DNA from: Exiguobacterium sp. 9-2
GTDB lineage: Bacteria; Bacillota; Bacilli; Exiguobacteriales; Exiguobacteriaceae
Direction of reading: 5' to 3'
Length of the DNA: 64,000 nucleotides
Assembly: GCF_036287235.1 (NCBI RefSeq)
Contig: NZ_CP142850.1
Span: 2,633,336 to 2,697,335, forward strand
The position numbers and the translations under genes were made by a program. Shown in pieces: positions 15,150 through 24,109 of this stretch; positions within the stretch are counted from its first letter, which is position 1; every line of letters begins with the position of its first letter. The notes under the pieces are model-generated. The model was not told the origin of the DNA. It made no database searches and saw only the letters and a program-made list of their open reading frames with translations.

Positions 15150-15596
15150 ATGAAACTAGGCCGCCATATCATCGAAACCTTTCGTCGTTTTACCCTGGCA
15201 GCGAGTATGGATGAGTATGACTTAGCAAGCGTTCTAACAAAGGAGATTCCAGAGCTGACAGCTATCTGTGTCACGATTCGACCGACACATCTTCACCTTC
15301 AAGCCGCTGTACCGTTGACCCGTTATGGTTTAGAACGCGACTTACCGGTCGAGTTGACCCTCCAAATGCGATCCGTCGATAAACGCACCATCACGTTCGA
15401 AGTCTTTGACGTCTGTCCTCATGACACCGAATCCTTTAATGAAACCTACCTTATTCGTCCACCTTATCTGCGTTATGCAAATCGACTTCTGACCGTCGAT
15501 CTTTCCTTCTATTTTCCTTTCCGTCATGCCCGTTACCGTTCGATTCGTCACGTTAAACTGGAAGAAGGTTTTCTGCTTGCTTATTTGTCTCATTAA
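15150..15596 (+). CDS. unknown 148-residue protein, paralogue of 32130-32573
   Basis: ATG 15150 follows GAGAGGAGTCC. The product is soluble, rich in beta strands in its second half, with PVELTLQMRSVDKRTITFEVFD as its clearest segment written in parts: PVELTLQM, ITFEVFDVCP. The protein at 32130-32573 has the same layout, with PFTLTIAP and ISFHIYDISP at matching places and a similar C-terminal pattern ending in a hydrophobic strand. No family is recognised and neighbours give no hint. Confidence 0.75.
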   Translation: MKLGRHIIETFRRFTLAASMDEYDLASVLTKEIPELTAICVTIRPTHLHLQAAVPLTRYGLERDLPVELTLQMRSVDKRTITFEVFDVCPHDTESFNETYLIRPPYLRYANRLLTVDLSFYFPFRHARYRSIRHVKLEEGFLLAYLSH

Positions 15597-15633
15597 AAAA
15601 GGGCACCCTCTCCTAAATAAGGCGAGGGTGCTC
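15595..15633 (-). terminator. terminator of uhpT operon
   Basis: Stem GCACCCTC/GAGGGTGC with a 13-base loop is followed by CCTTTTTT on the minus strand, just after the transporter stop codon. Confidence 0.85.
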
Positions 15634-15640
15634 GTGTCTG

Positions 15641-17050
15641 TTACGAACTCAACTTATCCGCTTGACGCTCCAGCAGTCCGAGGCGACGAATCTTTTTCTC
15701 CTCGACGACAGCGACGATCGCAAGGGCGATCAAACCAAAGAGTAATGCTGCATTGAAGATGACAAACGTGTCGCTCCAGCCGTGCAAGGTGACCGAACCG
15801 ATCGTTAGACCGTTCGTTTCCGGGTCAGCGATTTTTGCTAGACCGACTTTTGCGATCGAATCACCGAACAAGTAACCAAATGTCCCGACCATGCCGTTCG
15901 TGACCGTCGTTGCTTGTTTTGGTGCGAAGCTGATGACCGAGACCCCGATCAAGAGTTGTGGTCCGTAGATGAGGGCACCGAGTGCAAACAATGATGCATA
16001 GATCATGACTTCACTCGTACCGTAACGATAACCGAGGACCGCGACTGCCGTCAGCAAGAGACAGATCGCTGCGACGAGCGCCCGGCGTCCTTTCAGTAAA
16101 TCGGACACGTAACCCCAAATCATACTGCCGCACAATGCGCCGATCTCAAAGAAGAAGATCGTATTGACAGCACTCTCCGTGCTGAAGTGTAAGTGTTCCG
16201 TGACGTAGAGCGGTGCCCAGTTATCGATTCCGATCCGGACGATATAGACGAAGACGTTCGCGATACAGAGCGTCCAGATCCAAGGGTTTGAGATGACATA
16301 CGTCTTGAAGACTTGCCATTTCGTCATGCTGTCAGCAGCGATGTTCTCCGGTTCGATCGGTTCCTCGAAAATCTCTTCACTTCGGTTCCATCCGAGTTCC
16401 TCCGGGTCATCCTTCCCGATGAACAGACCGACGATCCCGATGACAAGGGCGATCACAGCAGGGAAGATGAACATCCCGACGACACTCCCGTTGAAGAAGA
16501 CGTTCGCTCCCCACAGTGCGAGACCACCAGCAATCGCTCCACCGATGTTGTGCGAGACGTTCCAGAAGCCGAGGTAGCGTCCGCGTTTTTCAAACGGTGT
16601 CCAGCGGGCGATCGTCGAGTATGACGATGGTCCCCCGACCGATTGGAAGAACCCACTGAGTCCCCAAAGGACCATCAAGAGACCAACCGGACTTCCACCG
16701 GCACTCATCAAGAGTCCCATCGCGGTGACGATCAAGGACGAGAGAATCAATAAGAACGAGATGACACGTTTCGTATTTTTCCCGTCAACGAAGTAGCCGA
16801 GCAACGTTTTCCCGATTCCGTATGTAATCGAGAAGGCGAAGCCGATATAACCAAGTTCTGTCGTCGTGAAACCGAGCTCGTCCTTCAAGAGCGGTTGCGC
16901 CGCCTTGAAGTTGTTTCGGATGAGATACATCGCCATATATGAGAAGAAGACGACTAAGAAGGCCTTTAAGAATTGCTGTAACCATTGTTTCCGTTGTACT
17001 TCGATTGGTATGCCGGCATTCGGCAATTTTTTGATGCTGAAGAAGCCCAT
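15641..17050 (-). CDS. uhpT: hexose phosphate:phosphate antiporter
   Basis: The 469-residue MFS protein of the organophosphate:phosphate antiporter family has twelve hydrophobic segments and family segments MAMYLIRNNFKAAQPLLKDE, TYGIGKTLLGYFVDGKNTKR, GPSSYSTIARW and RGRYLGFWN. The overall match by memory to staphylococcal UhpT is strong (for example GKDDPEELGWNR). It imports glucose 6-phosphate and related esters in exchange for phosphate, and such carriers also admit fosfomycin. It is last in the operon, 35 bp after the binding-protein gene, and is followed by a terminator. PgtP or GlpT is the alternative reading. Confidence 0.9.
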   Translation of the reverse strand: MGFFSIKKLPNAGIPIEVQRKQWLQQFLKAFLVVFFSYMAMYLIRNNFKAAQPLLKDELGFTTTELGYIGFAFSITYGIGKTLLGYFVDGKNTKRVISFLLILSSLIVTAMGLLMSAGGSPVGLLMVLWGLSGFFQSVGGPSSYSTIARWTPFEKRGRYLGFWNVSHNIGGAIAGGLALWGANVFFNGSVVGMFIFPAVIALVIGIVGLFIGKDDPEELGWNRSEEIFEEPIEPENIAADSMTKWQVFKTYVISNPWIWTLCIANVFVYIVRIGIDNWAPLYVTEHLHFSTESAVNTIFFFEIGALCGSMIWGYVSDLLKGRRALVAAICLLLTAVAVLGYRYGTSEVMIYASLFALGALIYGPQLLIGVSVISFAPKQATTVTNGMVGTFGYLFGDSIAKVGLAKIADPETNGLTIGSVTLHGWSDTFVIFNAALLFGLIALAIVAVVEEKKIRRLGLLERQADKLSS

Positions 17051-17085
17051 CTTCCATTTCCCCTATCTGAATCAGAGTCTTCGCA

Positions 17086-18075
17086 TCATTTGTCCTGGAG
17101 CTGATTGAATCGACGGAGATAGTCCCGGTAATCGGCGACGATATCCTGCCCGACGTTTTGCTGGATCGGTTGTGTCTTCGCGATCGCATAGGTCGGCGTG
17201 CCGAACGAGACTTTCCGCAGGATCGCCTGACCGTCCGCTGAAAGCACGAAACGCATGAAGGCATTCGCCTGCTTCTGTTGCGTCCGTCCTTTCAGCTTTG
17301 AGATCGCGTTGATCGAGTACGTATCGAGCGGAATGCTTTTGACCGGGTAATACTTTTCGCGTAATGATTGTTGATCCCCGATGAAATTGACCCCAAGCAT
17401 CGCTTCCCCACTCGCGACATACGACGTCGGCGCAAAGCCGTTCGCCGTGAATAGCCGCGTTCGCTCGATCAGTTGTTGTAAGACACGTTCCGCCTTCATC
17501 CCGTATCCGTCAAAGACCGCTTGCAGGATCGTCGCACCGGTACCGGAATGGTTCGGATCCGGCAAAATTAACTCGTCCTGATACCGTTTCGCTGTCAAGT
17601 CAGCGAGCGTCTTCGGATACGGTGCCGCCCCGAATCGGTTGTTCCAGACGTCCGTATTGATGACGATTGCGAGGCGTTCGACTTCGTAGCCGATCCAGTA
17701 GCGATCCGGATCCTGTAGTTCTGCTTGATCCAGATCAGTCGGGAACGGTGTCGACAAGCCGCGTTGCTTGAGCGTCTGGTGGGCATCCCACGTTCCACCG
17801 ATGATGACGTCAGCGCGCGGATGATCCGCCTCCTTCGTCACACGCCGGACGAGTTCTTCTGTCGAGAGGCGAACGAACTCATACGTACAACCCGCTCGTT
17901 CACAGTACGATGACAGCAAGGCGCGACCGATATCCTCTTTCGCAGAGACATACGCCGTCAAATGCGGAACTGTTTCCCGCGCAGCTGTTCCCTGCTTCGT
18001 CTGTTCATTGTTGCGGACGATCCAAATGCTCATGAGACAAATGATACTCAGCAAGAAGAGCATTCCTTTTCTCAT
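17086..18075 (-). CDS. HptA-like extracellular solute-binding protein
   Basis: The 329-residue protein has an N-terminal hydrophobic segment (LFLLSIICLMSIWIV) without a lipobox, then a type 2 periplasmic-binding-protein fold with DVIIGGTWDAHQTL, PDPNHSGTGATILQAV and DTYSINAISKLKGR. It resembles the iron-family binding proteins that act as hexose-phosphate sensors (staphylococcal HptA, PgtC) rather than ABC import partners; no ABC genes are nearby. It overlaps the preceding gene by 4 bp (ATGA) and is followed by uhpT, so it probably feeds the kinase signal outside the cell. The sensing role is inferred from context. Confidence 0.8.
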   Translation of the reverse strand: MRKGMLFLLSIICLMSIWIVRNNEQTKQGTAARETVPHLTAYVSAKEDIGRALLSSYCERAGCTYEFVRLSTEELVRRVTKEADHPRADVIIGGTWDAHQTLKQRGLSTPFPTDLDQAELQDPDRYWIGYEVERLAIVINTDVWNNRFGAAPYPKTLADLTAKRYQDELILPDPNHSGTGATILQAVFDGYGMKAERVLQQLIERTRLFTANGFAPTSYVASGEAMLGVNFIGDQQSLREKYYPVKSIPLDTYSINAISKLKGRTQQKQANAFMRFVLSADGQAILRKVSFGTPTYAIAKTQPIQQNVGQDIVADYRDYLRRFNQLQDK

Positions 18076-18848
18076 CGATCTGCCTCCTTCCCGGTCGGCA
18101 GGAGTTGTCCTTTTAAATAGAAGGTGTTTCCATTGTCATCATCCATGTACTGGACGCTGAACAATGTCTCATACACAGTAATATTCATTAAGTTGGCACG
18201 CGTGTTCTGCTCATTCTTGAACCGCTGGAGCTTGAGAATGCGCGGCTGTCCCTGACTGGCATCGAGTGCTTGACCGACTTCTTCATAGTCCGTCATCGGC
18301 TCCGCTTGCGTCAGGCGACGCTTGACGTCTTCTCGCTCACGTGCAGTCAAAGAACGAGATCGCTCTCCCGCATACCACGTCACGACTTCCGCCTCGGCGA
18401 ACTGACGCGCGAGCTGTTCCGGTTCGTGATAGGCGTTCAAGAATCGTGCTTTCAGTGACGTCGTTTGGGTGCTGGGACGTTTCGCGACACATTGCCCGTT
18501 TAGTGTCATGCCTTCCCCGAGGGAGAACGTCCATGTCGTTCCGTTTAAGAAACGGAGCGTCCCGTTAAATGTCGCTGTACCTGCCGGACAGGTCCCCTTT
18601 GCCACCGTCTTCATTTGCTTCAAAAGAGTCGTGATGCGCTGGACTTCCGTTCCGTCTTCTACCGTCTGCTCACCCCATGCCCGGTGACGTAACGTCAACT
18701 CGGTCGGGAGCGAGTCATCGGAAGCATTCAGTCGTTTCGGTCCATCGAGGACGTGTAAGCGTCCGAAGACCGTCTGCTGAAGCAAAAGAAGACCGAGGGC
18801 AAACAAGATGCCCATCAAGAATAGATAAGCGATGGTCGATGCTTTCAT
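18072..18848 (-). CDS. membrane-anchored extracellular protein of the hexose-phosphate operon
   Basis: The 258-residue protein has one N-terminal transmembrane helix (residues about 6-28) and a soluble extracellular domain with two cysteines (in GTCPAG and NGQCVAK) that could form a disulfide. It is the first gene after the cre site and direct repeats, overlaps the binding-protein gene by 4 bp, and has no counterpart in the staphylococcal hptRSA-uhpT set as I know it. It may be an accessory part of the sensing complex. No family recognised. Confidence 0.75.
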   Translation of the reverse strand: MKASTIAYLFLMGILFALGLLLLQQTVFGRLHVLDGPKRLNASDDSLPTELTLRHRAWGEQTVEDGTEVQRITTLLKQMKTVAKGTCPAGTATFNGTLRFLNGTTWTFSLGEGMTLNGQCVAKRPSTQTTSLKARFLNAYHEPEQLARQFAEAEVVTWYAGERSRSLTAREREDVKRRLTQAEPMTDYEEVGQALDASQGQPRILKLQRFKNEQNTRANLMNITVYETLFSVQYMDDDNGNTFYLKGQLLPTGKEADR

Positions 18849-18884
18849 GATTCCTCTCCTTGCTTGATTCTTAGATTACGGGGC

Positions 18885-18921
18885 AATTGTTTCGTAAATC
18901 CGGTCGAATTGTTTCGTAAAT
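18885..18921 (-). promoter_or_regulatory. direct repeats, likely response-regulator operator
   Basis: AATTGTTTCGTAAAT occurs twice, at 18885-18899 and 18907-18921, exactly 22 bp apart (two helical turns). It lies just upstream of the structural genes of the hexose-phosphate operon. Direct repeats in phase on one face are typical for OmpR/PhoB-type regulators, and such a regulator is encoded in the same locus. Confidence 0.7.
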
Positions 18922-18929
18922 GTATCATT

Positions 18930-18943
18930 TGTAAGCGATTACA
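18930..18943. promoter_or_regulatory. CcpA cre site
   Basis: TGTAAGCGATTACA matches TGWAANCGNTNWCA at every position and is nearly palindromic. It sits between the kinase stop codon and the direct repeats, upstream of the uptake genes, suggesting carbon control of hexose-phosphate uptake. Confidence 0.8.
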
Positions 18944-20329
18944 TTAAGTCTGATTCGCTAATCGAAAAGTTAATGTGATACGTGTGCCGCTTACATCGCT
19001 TTCAAGTTCAAAATCGCCACCTTGTTCCTGCATCAGACGCCGGCAGAGCGGTAGACCGAGTCCATTCCCACTCGCCGTCGTCAGACTATGTTGCTCGTCC
19101 TCCCATTCGGTTAGGACGGCTGGATCCATACCAATTCCGTCATCCGTCATGAGGAGTCGGAGGGTCGTATCCGTACTGACGGTCGAAAATGTCACCGTCA
19201 TCGCGTCACTGTATTTGACGGCGTTCTCGAGAAGATTCAACAAGACTTGTTTCGTCTGGTCCGGTTGCCCGAGCACGTAGATTGACGGAACATCCTGCTT
19301 CACTTGAATCCCTTGTCCATCGAGACGCAACTGCATGATGAATAAGGTATCTTCGAGCAGGGCATCGAGCGCGAACATCGTCGACGTCACGTGGCGTTCG
19401 TTCCGTTGTTGTTTCGCCTGTTCGAGATTATGCGAGACGAGTCGTAACAAGCGCTGGCTCTCGACCTCGATGTAGTGATAACAATGTGCCGCTTCGTCCG
19501 GCGGCAGCTTGGGGATCAACTCGACATAGCCCATGATCGCCGTCATCGGCGTCCGGAGTTCATGGGTGATGTGATCGATGAACGTCTGCTGGTCGCTTCG
19601 TTGTTGTTCGAGCTGTCCGATGTTGTGCTGGATCGCGTCTGCAAGCGTCGAAAAGTCCGCTGCCAGTCGGTTCAATTCCTCATATGGATACGCCGGTAGC
19701 GCATGCGCATAGTGTCCTTTCGTCAAGGCGTGCGAAACGCTTCGTAAATCGTCGATCGGTCCGATCAACGTCTTTGCCATCCGCCGTGCTGTCCAAACGG
19801 CAATTACGATCAAGATCAGAAAGACGCCCGTGAAAACATAGGTGAATTGCCGTAGCAGTTCGGCTTCCGTCCGCAGATCAACAAGAAAACGGACCGAGCC
19901 GATGACGTCCGTCTTACCGTACAGTGGGCTTGAGAAGAACAGTACGGGAACATCGGTTTCTTTCAGAAAGAGATAACTCGAATTTCCTTTTAACGCTTGA
20001 TCGATGTCTCCTGCGAGAAGCGGCAATTGATCGCGTTCCGAATCAGCAAGTAGTTCTGCGTTTGGTCCAAACAGCTGGACGCGCGCGTCGAAGCGGTCTG
20101 CAAGATAGGAAGCGATCGGAACTGCCGTATCGGCGAGCGAGTCCGTCTCTTCACTTGCGAGGTAGTTCATCGTGTAGAGCTCCGCTTCCCGACTCAGTTT
20201 TTGGACGGAATCGACGGCGTTCTCATATAGATTCGATTGGATGAAGGCATAGAGAATCAAGAAGAGTACTAGCAGTGCCGGAACGAGGAGCAAGACGAAG
20301 TTTTCCGTGATGACCTGGCGTAACTTCAT
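18944..20329 (-). CDS. sensor histidine kinase for hexose phosphate uptake
   Basis: The 461-residue kinase has transmembrane helices at about 10-30 and 163-183 enclosing a 130-residue extracellular sensor domain, then a HAMP-like linker, a HisKA domain with the phosphorylated H256 in HELRTP and a HATPase_c domain (NLLENAVKYS, DDGIGMD, GNGLGLPLC). The start at ATG 20329 overlaps the regulator stop (ATGA); a GTG four codons upstream is possible. It likely works with the HptA-like protein to detect external sugar phosphate and phosphorylates the OmpR-type regulator encoded just before it. Confidence 0.9.
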   Translation of the reverse strand: MKLRQVITENFVLLLVPALLVLFLILYAFIQSNLYENAVDSVQKLSREAELYTMNYLASEETDSLADTAVPIASYLADRFDARVQLFGPNAELLADSERDQLPLLAGDIDQALKGNSSYLFLKETDVPVLFFSSPLYGKTDVIGSVRFLVDLRTEAELLRQFTYVFTGVFLILIVIAVWTARRMAKTLIGPIDDLRSVSHALTKGHYAHALPAYPYEELNRLAADFSTLADAIQHNIGQLEQQRSDQQTFIDHITHELRTPMTAIMGYVELIPKLPPDEAAHCYHYIEVESQRLLRLVSHNLEQAKQQRNERHVTSTMFALDALLEDTLFIMQLRLDGQGIQVKQDVPSIYVLGQPDQTKQVLLNLLENAVKYSDAMTVTFSTVSTDTTLRLLMTDDGIGMDPAVLTEWEDEQHSLTTASGNGLGLPLCRRLMQEQGGDFELESDVSGTRITLTFRLANQT

Positions 20330-20997
20330 GCGTCGACCCACTTGTAGCCGACACCGTAAATCGTCTTGATCCGTTCGCCTTGCACTCCGAGTTTCTTCCG
20401 CAAGCGCTGGACCATGATATCGACGGCACGGGTCTGACCGGAGAAGTCAAAACCCCAGACTTGTTCGAGCAGTTCATCTCGCTCGAAGACCCGTTTCGGA
20501 TGCGCTAAGAAGAGCGCAAGTAAGGCGTACTCCCGGTACGTCAGTGGTAACGGTTGTCCATCGAGTCGAATGACGCGTTCTTCGGGATCAACCGATAAGA
20601 AGGGATCAGTCACGACAGGCACGGGTGGTACGACCGCCTTCGTGCGTTTCAACAGATTTTTGACACGCAAGACGAGTTCCGTTCCGTTGAACGGTTTGGT
20701 CATATAGTCATCCGCTCCGAGCTGCAGCCCGATGATTTTATCGTTCATCTGATCACGCGCCGTCAGCATCAAGATCGGTAAGTCAGGTGTCGTCTGTCGA
20801 AGCTTAGGAATCAAGTCGAAACCGGTCGTATCCGGTAGCATCAAATCGAGGACGATCAAATCAAAGGGTTGTGTTGCCTGCAAGGCGAGTGCTGCTGCTC
20901 CGTCGGCTGCCGTCTCGACCGTCTGACCATCGAGCTCGAGTTGCAGTTTGACGAGATGCCGGATGCTCGCCTCATCATCGATGACAAGAATATGCAT
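20326..20997 (-). CDS. OmpR/PhoB-type response regulator
   Basis: The 223-residue protein has a receiver domain with D7/D8, the phosphoacceptor D51 (in LIVLDLMLPD), T and K (MTKPF) in place, and a winged-helix output domain (LTYREYALLALF, DIMVQRLRKKLG). It is first in the operon and overlaps the kinase gene by 4 bp. It probably activates the binding-protein/uhpT transcript through the 22-bp-spaced direct repeat downstream of the kinase gene. This differs from staphylococcal HptR, which is an AraC-type regulator. Confidence 0.93.
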   Translation of the reverse strand: MHILVIDDEASIRHLVKLQLELDGQTVETAADGAAALALQATQPFDLIVLDLMLPDTTGFDLIPKLRQTTPDLPILMLTARDQMNDKIIGLQLGADDYMTKPFNGTELVLRVKNLLKRTKAVVPPVPVVTDPFLSVDPEERVIRLDGQPLPLTYREYALLALFLAHPKRVFERDELLEQVWGFDFSGQTRAVDIMVQRLRKKLGVQGERIKTIYGVGYKWVDA

Positions 20998-21078
20998 AGG
21001 AATTCCTTCTTTCTGGACAGGTTTTTCTGTCCCCTAGCGTATCATGAAATCGTTTGCAATCACACCAGCAGGACAAAT

Positions 21079-21113
21079 GAAAAAACCAGATCCCGAAGTA
21101 ATCAGGAACTGGC
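21079..21113 (-). terminator. terminator of 21120-22025 gene
   Basis: Stem CCAGTTCC/GGGATCTGG (one mismatch) is followed by TTTTTT on the minus strand. Confidence 0.75.
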
Positions 21114-21119
21114 TTTTAC

Positions 21120-22025
21120 TTATTTCACCGTAAATTTCACTGTGACAGAATTACCGTATGCTTCTGGTTCGAAATGCCATTTCTCGACACCCGTCTTGAT
21201 TGCTTTGAAGCCATAGCCATCAAGTTTCAGTTTACTTTCTCCTGATGAGAGTGCCCGGTAGACATATGGATTCGTATCCTTCGTCGACTTACGGACGATT
21301 CCGAAACGTTGTCCTTTTTTGAGCGTCATCGACTTACTACTCGTAAGATGTGTAGTTCCGCCATATTCATCGAGCGTCATGTATTTCGAGACTTTTCCAA
21401 CAGCATCTCGATCATCCGCCCCCGTACCGATGCGATGTTTTAATGTCTTTCCTTTATAGGAATAGACATCATGAACGATCGTCATCGAACCAAGATAGAG
21501 TTTTTTATCTTTAATCAACGCGCGACCGAATGGGTACGCTTCTTTTGCTTCAAACACCTTCTTGATTGCCTTACCATCCGTTGATCCAATTAAAATTGGT
21601 GTTAGAAAGCTACCACTTCCCTCGACTGGTCCGATGACGAGTTGTTCTTTTTTCGCATCGACCAATTTTCCTTTAGCCCACACATCATAATAAGCTGTAT
21701 CTCGATCCGTATACGTATAGATCGTCGTCCATTTTTTCTTCTTCGCATCATACTTCTGCGCTTTACCGATGACATCATTCATATACGTCTTCGTATTGAA
21801 TCGTTCATACAGCGTAAACGTTTCAGGATACTTGCCACCAAGTAGATAGACGGACCGGACATCGATTGGTTTATAACCACCAGATAGTTTACTTTTCTTT
21901 AACGCAGCAATTTGACGATCAACGATTGATTTCTCTGTTTTACTGAGTGCTGCCGCCGAATCATTCACTACTGGTAATGTGCTGATGATGAGACCAAGTG
22001 CTGTTGCTGCCACTATTTTTTTCAT
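21120..22025 (-). CDS. secreted protein of unknown function
   Basis: The 301-residue protein has a signal peptide (MKKIVAATALGLIISTLPVV, cleavage near SAAAL) and a lysine- and tyrosine-rich mature part with repeated strand patterns, including LLGGKYPETFTLYERF and KLYLGSMTIVHDVYSYKG. No cysteine, anchor or catalytic motif is visible. It follows the 22044-23267 gene with an 18-bp gap on the same strand, so the two may be co-transcribed. Family not recognised. Confidence 0.75.
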   Translation of the reverse strand: MKKIVAATALGLIISTLPVVNDSAAALSKTEKSIVDRQIAALKKSKLSGGYKPIDVRSVYLLGGKYPETFTLYERFNTKTYMNDVIGKAQKYDAKKKKWTTIYTYTDRDTAYYDVWAKGKLVDAKKEQLVIGPVEGSGSFLTPILIGSTDGKAIKKVFEAKEAYPFGRALIKDKKLYLGSMTIVHDVYSYKGKTLKHRIGTGADDRDAVGKVSKYMTLDEYGGTTHLTSSKSMTLKKGQRFGIVRKSTKDTNPYVYRALSSGESKLKLDGYGFKAIKTGVEKWHFEPEAYGNSVTVKFTVK

Positions 22026-22043
22026 TGGAATTCCTCCTTATGA

Positions 22044-23267
22044 TTAGTACGTCGTCGTATCGTTATGACTAAAGGTTTTTAGTGCTTGTGAGTCAGTGAT
22101 GTACCAGCGTTCGTCATCTAAGTTGTACTTCAGGTAATATTTGAAAGGTACGTCTTTTCCAGGATTGCGTTCATCGAGTGAATCATCATCCTCTTTATAA
22201 TAGCTACCTTCGTAATAGCAAATCGCTTCGACGGTCGCAGTCAAATCAGTCGCGACTTCGCTGACGGTGATGGATGCTGGGGAATATTCGATTTCATTCA
22301 AATATCCATCCCAGTAAACGCCATTCTTGTCCATGCTTGCATAATAACTTTGTTGTTTATTCAAATACGCAGACGACGTGAACAATGTGAAGGCTGACGT
22401 GTCTTTATCCATGTACGCCTGTTCCCACTCCTTCGCATGCTGGTGCACGGTATCGATGATGTCGCCTTTGACCGATTCTCGAACCTCCATGCCTCTACCT
22501 GTCGCTGAATCCGAGAGCGACTTTCGTTGATCAACGAGCCAGTCTTGTCCCGATTTCACAAGATTTAGTTCCCAGACGATCGTGCTGCCATCCGGACGTT
22601 CGTGTAGATACGGCTGATAAGACCGTGAGGAATAGTCGACCTTTACTTCGACCGTCGCCTTATCTCCTTTAATCGTAATATCGTTTTGAGGAATATCGTT
22701 GACCGTCAGCTCACCATCAAAGATGTAACCTCCTGTAACGAGATCATTCAAACTACTTTGGAAGTTCTGATTGTAAGTGTTCGTACTGACAGACAATCCT
22801 TTGACGCTCCGCTCTGTAAGAGCGTCTTCGAGTTCTCGGAAAAAGAGCGTTGAAATATCTTGGATATTCTTATAATCCTGATCGGACACTTCCTTCGAAT
22901 CTGACTTTTTCGCCGCTTCCGTCGGTTTCGATTCCGATTTGTCCTGACTCGTCTTCTCTTCTTCACCAATGACGAATGAAGCATCCTGCTTCTTTTGTTC
23001 GACTGCTTGAGGCGTCTCTTCCTGGTTCAAAAAGAAATACGTCCCACCGCCCGCGGCGAGTAAGAGGAGCAGTGCGCTAATCCCGATCGTTCGCTTATTG
23101 CGTTTGTTCTTTTGTTTCTTTTCGTACTTGATGACGACGTATGCTCGTTCGATTTCTGTCCGTTCCTCGGATTCCTCCGGATGTGCTTCAAGCTTCTCAG
23201 CATACGCTCGCTCGAGCTCTTTCATCGATGAAGTACGCGATATCCCCAATCGTTCATATGGATCCAT
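22044..23267 (-). CDS. membrane protein with J-like N-terminus and TcaA-like C-terminal domain
   Basis: The first 50 residues (PYERLGISRTSSMKELERAY, then EAHPEES and IERAYVVIKYE) look like a shortened J-domain in which HPD has become HPE. A transmembrane helix follows (about 62-82), then a charged linker and a large extracellular region with two NTF2/TcaA-like domains. Its last 120 residues match the C-terminal domain of the 27006-28391 protein (AYLNKQQ/SYLAKQQ, VYWDGYLNEI/LEWDGEFMNA). ATG 23267 follows GAGAGGGAATC. The role is unknown; a TcaA-like envelope function is plausible. Confidence 0.75.
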   Translation of the reverse strand: MDPYERLGISRTSSMKELERAYAEKLEAHPEESEERTEIERAYVVIKYEKKQKNKRNKRTIGISALLLLLAAGGGTYFFLNQEETPQAVEQKKQDASFVIGEEEKTSQDKSESKPTEAAKKSDSKEVSDQDYKNIQDISTLFFRELEDALTERSVKGLSVSTNTYNQNFQSSLNDLVTGGYIFDGELTVNDIPQNDITIKGDKATVEVKVDYSSRSYQPYLHERPDGSTIVWELNLVKSGQDWLVDQRKSLSDSATGRGMEVRESVKGDIIDTVHQHAKEWEQAYMDKDTSAFTLFTSSAYLNKQQSYYASMDKNGVYWDGYLNEIEYSPASITVSEVATDLTATVEAICYYEGSYYKEDDDSLDERNPGKDVPFKYYLKYNLDDERWYITDSQALKTFSHNDTTTY

Positions 23268-23353
23268 GATTCCCTCTCCTTTTGTTCAAAAATTTGTTAT
23301 TTTTATCTTTATTTTACATTATAATGACGAAGTTAAGAAAGGAGTGCTTTTTA

Positions 23354-24109
23354 ATGTCACATTGTTCGAATTGTCGAACCCCGATGAATGATCAGATGAT
23401 CTATTGTCCGGTCTGTGGTCAAAAAAATCGTCCATCGCGATCCCGTTCCGCCAAAACATCATGGCTCATCGGATTGGTGATCGTAGTGCTTTGCATCGGT
23501 GGAGGTACGTTCGGTTATCTCAAATATCAAGCGGCACAACCGTTATTCAAGACGAGTCAACTGACACATGCAGCGGCTGATATCGATCAAGTTTTGCCGG
23601 AAGGTGCCTCAGCGATACAACGTAATCAACTGGCTGATGAAGACCTTAAGGATTACCTCATTTTTGATGCTGCCTCACCCGATTCCTTGTACGAGTTCCT
23701 CAATAGTTATGCCCAGCGCCTCCCCTTGCTCAACAACGGAGAAGATGGTGGTTGGGATTATTACGATCCTACCATCGAGGACTACAGCTCTTATGCTGAT
23801 CTATTCTACGGTGAAGACGATTTATCTGAAGATGAGCGAGACCGTTTCGGTGATCGACTGAAGGTGTCTGAAGAAGACCCCTATAGTTACCTCACATTAA
23901 AGGACATGACCTTTGATCAGATAGAAGCCATCAGCAAAAATGAATTCAGAGTCGAAACGACCGAGACATACGCTCGTGTTCATTTCAGTAATGATGAAGA
24001 CGAGAAACGATTCCATCGCGCCATCGTCGAATATGAGGTGACGTTCGATGACGACCGATACAGCATCACCTCTGTGAAACGAACCTTCAAGAAGGAGACG
24101 ACATCATGA
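23354..24109 (+). CDS. zinc-ribbon membrane protein
   Basis: The 251-residue protein begins with a CxxC...CxxC zinc ribbon (CSNCRTPMNDQMIYCPVCG), a basic linker, one transmembrane helix (about 33-53) and an acidic extracellular domain. This cytoplasmic ribbon, helix and outer domain layout is that of TcaA-like proteins. ATG 23354 follows AAAGGAGTG; a longer frame to 23282 has no such site. It is translationally coupled to the lipoprotein gene (ATGA). Function unknown. Confidence 0.8.
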   Translation: MSHCSNCRTPMNDQMIYCPVCGQKNRPSRSRSAKTSWLIGLVIVVLCIGGGTFGYLKYQAAQPLFKTSQLTHAAADIDQVLPEGASAIQRNQLADEDLKDYLIFDAASPDSLYEFLNSYAQRLPLLNNGEDGGWDYYDPTIEDYSSYADLFYGEDDLSEDERDRFGDRLKVSEEDPYSYLTLKDMTFDQIEAISKNEFRVETTETYARVHFSNDEDEKRFHRAIVEYEVTFDDDRYSITSVKRTFKKETTS

